Part shown: positions 58,094 to 64,000 of the stretch, one piece after another | Layout: each line of letters starts with the position of its first letter | Numbering within the stretch: position 1 is the stretch's first letter | NCBI RefSeq assembly: GCF_918797505.1 | Contig: NC_092800.1 | Span: forward strand, 24,939,577-25,003,576 | DNA length: 64,000 nucleotides | DNA from: Bemisia tabaci | Lineage: Eukaryota > Arthropoda > Insecta > Hemiptera > Aleyrodidae | Direction: 5' to 3' | The notes under the pieces: generated by a model | The model's input: only the letters and a program-made list of their open reading frames with translations | The model's database searches: none | Told to the model about the DNA's origin: nothing | Translations under genes and position numbers: made by a program

Positions 58094-58165
58094 ACCAGAA
58101 TTCGAACCCGGGACCTATTTGTCTAGAGTCGCTGACTTGTCGCTGACCGCTAGGAAAGCTGTATT
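57464..58165 (-). mobile_element. tRNA-derived SINE, interrupted by a retrocopy
   Basis: Read on the minus strand it starts near 58165 with an A-box-like TAGCGGTCAGCGAC and, about 35 bases on, a B-box GGTTCGAATTC (58096..58106). A body of about 230 bases follows, ending in an A-rich tail near 57464..57480. This is the structure of a tRNA-headed SINE transcribed by RNA polymerase III. Removing the 399-base insert leaves an element of about 300 bases. The insertion lies within or next to the B box. Flanking AGCCTG and AGCTG may be remains of its target duplication. Confidence 0.6.
57694..58092 (+). pseudogene. 5'-truncated processed retrocopy with AATAAA signal and A46 tail
   Basis: The insert begins right after CACCAGAATTCG (57682..57693) and ends in 46 uninterrupted A residues (58047..58092) followed by the same 12 bases (58093..58104). 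That is a clean target-site duplication of the LINE-mobilised type. An open frame runs from the first bases (57695) through 86 codons to TAG at 57953..57955. It is lysine, asparagine and glutamate rich, likely helical, then proline/histidine rich (SKPPPHPHPDVMP), ending GVSIL. AATAAA is at 58034..58039. The layout matches the 3' end of a reverse-transcribed mRNA, or less likely a LINE tail. The donor gene is not recognised. The intact A tract and exact duplication suggest a recent event. Confidence 0.72.
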
Positions 58166-58287
58166 AAAAACACGCGTGGTATGGAGTGAAAAATTCCGGA
58201 CCTTTTTGGGGAATTGCCGCACTTTTTCAGTACTTCCGGACCGGCTTTTAAAAAAATCATTACTATTTCCGGAAATTCCGGACCCTG

Positions 58288-58748
58288 CAGTATTTTACCC
58301 ACTGTACCGATCACGGGAGGGCCTCTTTTAACCCACCTCAACACGCACGTCTACAGCGAAACTTTGCATCTGAGGGGTCTTTATTTCCGGTTTTGGCGCA
58401 CGAGCGCTCGGGTCTCCGTCGCGTTGGTTAGACGAGATGCGCCCTTGAATGCACGTCAACCCAACTTTGACGAACTTTCAGCCTCCCGAACCATGTTGCA
58501 GTTTCAAGCCGCAAAACGCGGTGCATTATCGTATCATCGCTGACTGGGGCAATTTTTGGCTTTATCGCTGGAATGCGATGAAACCAAACTGGAGCGATAT
58601 GATGTCCTTGAAATTAATAGCGATTCTTCATCCGGGAAGTCAAACGGTGTTGGAATAGTTACATCTAAAAGTTTGATGGTTATTAGAAATAGGATTGCTA
58701 AAATGGGCGAGTTTTTTATCATTAATTTTTGTAACAATGTATTTGAGG
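58288..58748. other. Unique DNA, GC-richer at left
   Basis: Plus-strand frames of 69-109 codons overlap here without motif support. Confidence 0.3.
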
Positions 58749-58970
58749 CCTTATCTGTAACAATAGCGGATGGAAAAAATTACCTTTTCGAAACACGCTT
58801 AAAAAACTGTTTTGGTCACACAAAAATTTAATATGTTTGCCTCTGGCGTAATGTACAGATCTCGAAGATCACATCACAAGTATTTTCTCAAGATTTTCTC
58901 GATGCCGAAACAGTTTTTTGAGCAAGTTTCAAAAAGGTAATTTTTCACATCCGCCATTGTTACAGATAAG
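58749..58970. mobile_element. Foldback EE1
   Basis: TTATCTGTAACAATAGCGGATG at the left is mirrored by CATCCGCCATTGTTACAGATAA at the right; inner arms AAAAACTGTTTTGG and CCGAAACAGTTTTT. Confidence 0.8.
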
Positions 58971-59328
58971 TCCTCATTTGCTCTGTAATTATACTTATTA
59001 ATTTTATGGATTTGACGAGAATCGCAGGCCAACTACATTTTACGTTGCCTCATTTTCAATCAGAGATTTCTTCTGATTTTTTTAACTGAGAACTAAGCAA
59101 CATGACGTCTTGAAACTTTCTCTGAATTTTCCTCGGATTAAAAAAATATTCTCCCGAAATTTCGAGCCAGAATGTTGCTTGGTTTACTAATAAGTGAAAG
59201 AAACAAGGCAACATTTGGTGTAGTTAAGCTGCCTCTGCTCAAATTCGTCCAATTGTAAACATAATTATACTCAGTTGATTTCACATGAGAGCATTTGAGA
59301 AATTGTTCGAATCATTTCAATAAATGTT
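58971..59328. other. Unique AT-rich DNA
   Basis: No gene or repeat. Confidence 0.3.
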
Positions 59329-60173
59329 CAGGGCCGGATTTACCTACTTGCTGCCCATGGGCCGCCTGCATTTTGCCGCCCCTTTCTCATTCGTTTTAAA
59401 ACATCGATACAAACCATCAAGTGAAAGTTCCGGAGGAGGAGGGGTGCATAAGGCGCGTTCACTCGTGTTGGACACATTTTTTTCGTAAGCCCTGTCAACA
59501 CTACTAGCAAAATTTCACGGAACTTCGCGCGAAAGTTCAGTCCCGTAAACCTATGTCTGTGTGGACAAGGCCTTCCAATTAGTAGTATTGAACGAAAAAA
59601 TTATGAAAAAACAAACATGAATGTGGTTTAATAATTTTAACTTCCGCCGCTTAACTAACCGCTGCCGCGCCGCTATGACCGCGCTGTATTTGGCGCAATG
59701 CGTGAAGTATTCAAGTAGTCTTGTAGGCACTGTGCGTTTCACGCCGCGTCGACCGCTGTTGACCGTGCTGTGTTAGACGCAATGCGTGAAGTATTCATGG
59801 AGTCTTGTAGGCGCTAATATGTGTTACATACCGACCGCTGCGCCATGGGCTCCTCCTTTTCATCTCAAGTCCTCGTCATTATTGCTTTCTGCACCGCGCG
59901 CCGTTCCAGGCCAAATTGTGTATTTGATTTCTCTCTTAACTCGACTGCTTAAAGGTGCTGCTGTCTCTTGTATCACCGGAAGACAACAAAATTAGAAATT
60001 TCTATACTCGCCGGAAATTAAAGATTTTGTCGCCTTTTCTAGATTGTAATTTTTTTTTCGGAATCCGATTTTTTTTAATACCTGCATTTGGAAAAATTGC
60101 AAAATTTGCCGCCCCCCCTAAATTTGCCGCCATGGGCCGCGGCCTATGTGGCCACTCCCTAAATCCGGCCCCG
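59329..60173. mobile_element. hAT element FF1 (CAGGGCCGGATTTA termini), non-autonomous
   Basis: Left CAGGGCCGGATTTAC, right TAAATCCGGCCCCG. TAAATGTT (59321..59328) and TAAATTTT (60174..60181) are a near-exact 8-bp duplication. Inner GCCCATGGGCCGCC and GCCGCCATGGGCCGC are inverted. 845 bases, no transposase frame. It carries minisatellite T3. Confidence 0.85.
59694..59825. repeat. Minisatellite T3 inside FF1
   Basis: GCAATGCGTGAAGTATTCA occurs at about 59696 and 59780, each followed by AGTCTTGTAGGC. Same unit as T1 and T2, with a longer spacing of 84 bases. Confidence 0.8.
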
Positions 60174-60181
60174 TAAATTTT

Positions 60182-60755
60182 TGATTTGATTTCGAGGATA
60201 ATCTTACAGAATCGTAAAAGCTAACGCTCAGCCGTTCTGTTGTATAACTCGATTATTTGTCCTTACTTCTCTAAGATTGAATGATAATCGAGGTATCACT
60301 GGTCGCCAGAAAAGGCGCATTTATTTCATTAATCATTTGGCATTACAAAGGCATAAGAACTCCATTCTGGCCCAGTTTTATGGTTTCCCGTTGATAAAGA
60401 CAACATTTCAATTATTTGGTCTTGTAACTTCAGCTGGGCAAAAATGCATAGCCGCCGAAATATGTTTATTCAAAGAATTTACGTCCATGTTAACAAACCA
60501 GAATTCATGCGGTAATGGTTTCGCGTGAATGGGTATTTTCCGAACGTAATTTAATCACTGGACGCTTCGGTTTTATGAAATCGAGCTCGAGTGTCTAAAT
60601 TAATTCCGTTGGTATTTGTAAAAAGTAAATAACGAAACGAGAATACCAGTATTAGAAACACGGATTATTTTTAAACCCTTGCTGGAGACTTGTTAATGTT
60701 TACAGAATCGATCGGAATGGTTATCAAATAACGGAGGACTGTTTTGGATAAATTT
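60182..60755. other. Unique DNA
   Basis: An 83-codon plus frame (60277..60528) has no recognisable motif. Confidence 0.35.
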
Positions 60756-61018
60756 TGCGGTGCTTGGGAAAAACGTCGTACGAACAATTGGATATTGCCG
60801 AATTTCTTCTTATGAAGAACTCGTCACTGACGAAATTGATGAATATTTTCCTTCAGAATTTTCAGATACTGAAAATTAAATTGCGAATGAATTGCGATTG
60901 AAATTCTCTAAACGATTGGGAGCTAAATACATGTAAGTTACCCTAAAAATGTGTAACTGTGTGCATGGAATTTAGCAACGCCTTAGGGCTCATACGCCGT
61001 TTTTTCCTTATCACGGCA
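60756..61018. mobile_element. MITE-G15
   Basis: TGCGGTGCTTGGGAAAAACG to CTTATCACGGCAG; the interior is typical. AATT near both ends may be the duplication. Confidence 0.75.
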
Positions 61019-61226
61019 GAATTCAGGAATTCTCCCTCTTTTATGTAGCTTCCACGGCACAATTGGCACACCACCGTTGACAGAATTCCGCATAAATTTC
61101 AATTGGAGAAAATTCTGCGTCAAAAATGTATCTTCATTACGAGATTTTGGATCGACTTCTGAAATACAATTGATGAACCGAAACAAACTTTCGGAATAAC
61201 TTAAAAGTATTTTCCAATGGCCAAAA

Positions 61227-61544
61227 GAGAATTTGCAGGTGGCTGAAATTTGATGAATTTCGTGTTTAAGTGGAAACTACTGAGTGAACTGAACAGGAGG
61301 ATGCCTTTGGTTCATGAATTGAACAATTATTGGAGAAGATATGACAAAATTATCCTATCTCCTAAAATACGCGTGTTTAAATGGGAAATGCCGCCAGATG
61401 ACGTCACTAGGCGGTGCATTTCCTCACTTTTAAATCTATTTTTATACTATTTTCCATATCAGAAAAAACTTATAAAAAATACTGTGAAACCAGTTCTTTA
61501 AGCACTTTCAGATGAAACAATAAAACATTTGCGTGCAAATTCTC
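61227..61544 (+). mobile_element. MITE-I3
   Basis: GAGAATTTGCAGGTGGCTGA to GCGTGCAAATTCTC; the best-preserved I copy and the only one not nested. Confidence 0.85.
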
Positions 61545-61575
61545 CATTTGGACAAATAGATTGCTCTCTTCCTAT

Positions 61576-61786
61576 CACTGGAAAAAAAAGAATCTTAAAT
61601 TTGCCGCCAAGAAGTATTTCTTCTTAAATCAAGAATTTTTCTGGTTAATATAAGCTATTTTTTTGCTTAACCCAAGCTTTGTTTTTCTTGTATCAAGAAA
61701 AAGTCAGCTTAAAGCAAGAAAAAAAAATTCTTGGCGGCCAATTCAAGAATCATCATGCTTGATCCAAACTACTTTTTTTTCCAGTG
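61576..61786. mobile_element. MITE-C1 (CACTGG termini) beside the exon
   Basis: CACTGGAAAAAAAAGAATCT to TACTTTTTTTTCCAGTG. The interior has inverted TTGCCGCCAAGAA and TTCTTGGCGGCCAA. It shares only its tips with MITE-B. It ends 41 bases from the splice donor of the sif-like exon. Confidence 0.85.
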
Positions 61787-61827
61787 TAGGCATATCAGTT
61801 TGGAGAAACAAAGAAGGGAAAACTTAC

Positions 61828-62005
61828 CCAGCTTTTCGAACGGCGCCAGTGCAGTTGAAGGAGGCGGCAGCTTGCCCGGTTTGCTTGGCGCGGTGAGGGA
61901 GTGGGGGGAGTGCTCTTCCGAGGCACCTCCCCCTCCCCCGCCCCCACCACCCTCGTCGTCATCGCTCACGGCCGTCGTCAGCGACATACGATCATCATCC
62001 GAGAT
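61828..62005 (-). CDS. sif: Internal exon of a still life (sif)/TIAM-like Rac guanine-nucleotide exchange factor
   Basis: On the minus strand a pyrimidine-rich tract ending TTGCAG precedes position 62005, and a perfect GTAAGT donor follows 61828, so this is a 178-base internal exon. From the acceptor it reads ISDDDRMSLTTAVSDDDE, then a glycine run and ASEEHSPH. The last part makes sense only in another frame, ending GQAAASFNCTGAVRKAG, with the last codon split by the intron (GCT GG). I recognise both blocks as the acidic segment just before the PHCCEx domain of still life/TIAM Rac activators, which shape synapses and the cytoskeleton at the membrane. The two blocks differ in frame by one base; the likely site is the six-C run or the G-rich run between them, so one base is probably missing here or a real frameshift exists. 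MITE-C1 ends 41 bases from the donor and MITE-B5 starts 75 bases from the acceptor. Family assignment is from memory, not a search. Confidence 0.78.
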
Positions 62006-62080
62006 CTGCAAGGCAAAAAGAAAAGAAAAAAATATGATTAGTTTGCCATCAATTTAAAATATCACATATTATAAATCGTA

Positions 62081-62347
62081 CACTGGGAAAAAAAAAACAA
62101 AAAAAAAAAAAAAAAAAAAAAAACAAAAAAAAAACACATTGGAACTGGAGTCCAGACTCTTGAAAACATTGACAAGAAAAAATACTCTTGATTCAATCGG
62201 ATTTTTGCTTGAATCAAAACGAAATCCTCTTAAATTAAAGAGGCTCGGTTCTTCATTTAAGCTAAATTCTGATTGAATCAAGAGTACTTTTTCTTGTCGA
62301 TGTTTTTAAGAGTCTGAACTCTAGATCCAATGTGTTTTTTTCCAGTG
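62081..62347. mobile_element. MITE-B5 beside the exon, with expanded A-run
   Basis: CACTGGG followed by about 45 bases of A with a few C, then CACATTGG; right TTTTTTTCCAGTG. TA on both sides. It begins 75 bases upstream of the exon acceptor. Confidence 0.9.
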
Positions 62348-63403
62348 TAAGGTAATTCGATGAAAATAACATAGACAAAGAGGGCATAACGCCTAATAGA
62401 TAAGTATCTAGATATACTGTATCGAAAGAAATTGTCAAAACTGTGAAGATCAAAATTTAAACATTTTAGAATTTGGTGTGTAATTTGAACGTCGGAAAGT
62501 AAAAGGTAGTGAAAGCTAATGAAACAGTAAACAAGGCACAAATTTTAGCGTTCTGATATAAGATTCTTCATTCCAAGTTCACGTAAAACACGATTCGCGC
62601 GGGCAAAAAAGAGAGAAAAAAATTATTGAAACCAACTCCAAACCAAAATATTAACGATTTTGGTTCACATTGGTTACAAGAATTTTGAATTACCCGCTCA
62701 CAAGAAAAACAATGGTCTACTTGAATCAAAACACGCACTGCAGCAGTTTTGCTTCTTCATCGAGCTATGTTCCTTCCCCGCCAGTGACTTTGATACATTT
62801 TTATGGCTAACTGCTCGATGCATCGTTGAAAATGTTGAATGCCCATACGAATTGAGCATGTTTCTAACCAACTAAAGTGTTCTTAAACCGGAATTTCATC
62901 AGAGTATTGAACAACAGAATATGAACGTAAAAAGTAATGTAAATAAACTTTTTCCTCTTTGACACCCACCCAGAAACACAGGTTACAATGCTAAAGGTAG
63001 TAACTTTACGTAACTGAAATGAAGATAATCCGACAGAATTTTGAATGGTACGTCCATTAGTCCGAAACTAATTTTCCTCGGAGACTAAAAACAAAAACCG
63101 CTATCTGCACTTTAAAAACTTGGAGGTCATGATTTCAGGCCGCACTTTCCTGTTGACATATTTAGCGAACGGGATTCTGTAAGATCAAGGAAAACCAGCG
63201 ACAGTCATTGAACTAACTAAAGAGGTGCGGAGGATAGTAAATTTGTCGGAAAACACGGTTTTATTCATCAGTTGGGAAACTCCGCTCAGGCATTGGAGGT
63301 AAGTCTTCTATTGAGAAATTACCCATCAAATTCATTATGACATTACCCATCTAATTCATCATAATCTTATCTTTTCAAAATATCTTAACACGATTTTAGA
63401 TGA
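62348..63403. other. Unique AT-rich DNA, probably intron
   Basis: No exon can be defended. A plus-strand 37-codon open stretch ends at a perfect GTAAGT at 63300 but has no good acceptor. Confidence 0.35.
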
Positions 63404-63580
63404 AAATTATTCTTCATTCGCGGTCGCTGTTGCTCTATTCGGAAATCTCTGGGGAAAATGTGCAGCAACATATCTCCGTATCTTCGTCAAATTCCCTTCT
63501 ATCTTTTCAAATTTTAGAATTACTTGTTGCATTTCAGTTTTCACGAAATCGTAATCTAAATAGTATTCTTTGCCGTTCAC
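63404..63580 (-). CDS. Possible terminal exon of an unrecognised protein
   Basis: On the minus strand a long pyrimidine tract ending TTCAG (63581..63585) precedes an open frame that starts VNGKEYYLDYDFVKTEMQQ and runs 58 residues to a TAA stop. The composition is protein-like (charged, mixed aromatic, no homopolymers) and the acceptor looks good. Against it, the plus strand is also open over much of this span, and a perfect donor GTAAGT occurs on the plus strand at 63300. I do not recognise the family. It lies 5' of the sif-like exon on the same strand, so it could only be the end of an upstream or nested gene, or an old fragment. Confidence 0.3.
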
Positions 63581-63629
63581 CTGAACTTGATCAAAAATAA
63601 ATAAGGAAAAAGAAAATTCAGTTACAAAA

Positions 63630-63764
63630 GCCTGTGTCACACTTTCAAAGCTAGCCATCAAAATATCAAGGTCAGGAGTTGTGATTGGTTTATTCGATGA
63701 TTTGGACCAAATTCACTTAACCTTGACATTTTGATGGAGTATTTTGATAGTGTGACACGCAGGC
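63630..63764. mobile_element. Small foldback (GCCTGTGTCACACT termini)
   Basis: GCCTGTGTCACACTTTCAAA and TTTGATAGTGTGACACGCAGGC are inverted, with CCATCAAAATATCAAGGT mirrored by ACCTTGACATTTTGATGG-like text. 135 bases. Confidence 0.75.
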
Positions 63765-63909
63765 TAAAGTGTCAAAGTATTTGAAAAGTGAATGCCGCGT
63801 CCATATGCGGAACTCAGAACTTTTTGCAGAGGAGCTGAAGGGCATTCAGTGGCGATTTTGAGAGATAGAAGCGAAAGTTTTCTACCATTTAAATCATTAA
63901 TTGAAAGTA

Positions 63910-64000
63910 TAGATTTCGATAACACAAGCTGCCTCACGAAGAATCGATTGTTTTGCAAACATTTAAATGGAGGAAAGACAGTGTTGCCAACTTTCAACGA
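63910..64000. mobile_element. Q-like hAT fragment running off the window
   Basis: GAAGAATCGATTGTTTTGC and CATTTAAATGGAGGAAA...GTGTTGCCAA match Q1. The right end is outside the window. Confidence 0.5.

Larger units (their letters stand above)
57250..58287. mobile_element. MITE-U3, split by a SINE
   Basis: Sequence on both sides of the SINE matches MITE-U2 (48985..49345) in order: the left part ends near GAATTGCATA and the right part resumes at AAAACACGCGTGGTATG. The right end resembles U1, with CCGGACCCTG at its terminus. The left end is not clear. It is the outer layer of a three-level nest. Confidence 0.55.

Noticed and set aside
58556..58831. 91-codon plus-strand frame
   Set aside because: Its 3' part is the arm of foldback EE1 and no motif supports the rest.
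62069..62281. Frame rich in phenylalanine on the minus strand
   Set aside because: It is the complement of the expanded A-run in MITE-B5.

Overview
This is eukaryotic nuclear DNA, almost certainly from an insect. Hemipteran is only a guess, based on general repeat texture. It has no operons, ribosome-binding sites or prokaryotic gene density. The only recognisable host coding sequence is one short spliced exon on the minus strand (61828..62005). It reads ISDDDRMSLTTAVSDDDE and, in a second frame, ASFNCTGAVRKAG. I recognise these as the segment just before the PHCCEx domain of still life (sif)/TIAM-type Rac guanine-nucleotide exchange factors. No other exon of that gene could be found, so 1..61827 is probably intron or flanking DNA of a very large gene.

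Nearly everything else is short non-autonomous transposable elements (MITEs and foldbacks), often nested, separated by AT-rich unique DNA and a few G- or CpG-rich islands. Family labels are mine. MITE-A and MITE-B/C have CACTG termini, and A and B mostly have 2-bp target duplications. MITE-G has CTGCCGTGC termini and 4-bp duplications, with 17 copies or fragments. FB-H is a roughly 504-bp foldback. MITE-D has CACAGTGGATCGAG termini. MITE-E and MITE-U begin CAGGGTGTC. MITE-L/M/N begin TGGA and have 2-bp duplications. Several hAT-like elements (P, Q, J, FF) have 8-bp duplications. MITE-W and MITE-K look TA-flanked. Tandem arrays lie at 5.9-6.7 kb, 9.1 kb, 15.0 kb and 37.4-38.7 kb.

Layout: 1-7 kb has scattered MITEs and two tandem duplications; 7-16 kb has G4-prone DNA, foldbacks and minisatellites; 15.8-16.8 kb is a four-element nest; 17.8-22.1 kb has nested K/G elements and a segmental repeat cluster around MITE-A2; 24-31 kb has hAT hairpins, G and L nests and MITE-A3 between 48-bp direct repeats; 32-38.7 kb has foldbacks and the 171-bp array; 39-48 kb has the Z pair and the D/F/B nest; 48-57 kb has more foldbacks; 57.2-58.3 kb has a retrocopy inside a SINE inside a DNA element; 59.3-60.2 kb has a hAT element; 61.2-64 kb has the sif-like exon flanked by two MITEs.

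No autonomous transposase, reverse transcriptase, rRNA, complete tRNA gene or CRISPR array was seen. The most informative observations are the exon with its apparent frameshift, the three-layer retrocopy insertion, the 4-bp duplication signature of MITE-G, and the recurrence of 48-95 bp direct repeats directly flanking three unrelated insertions.
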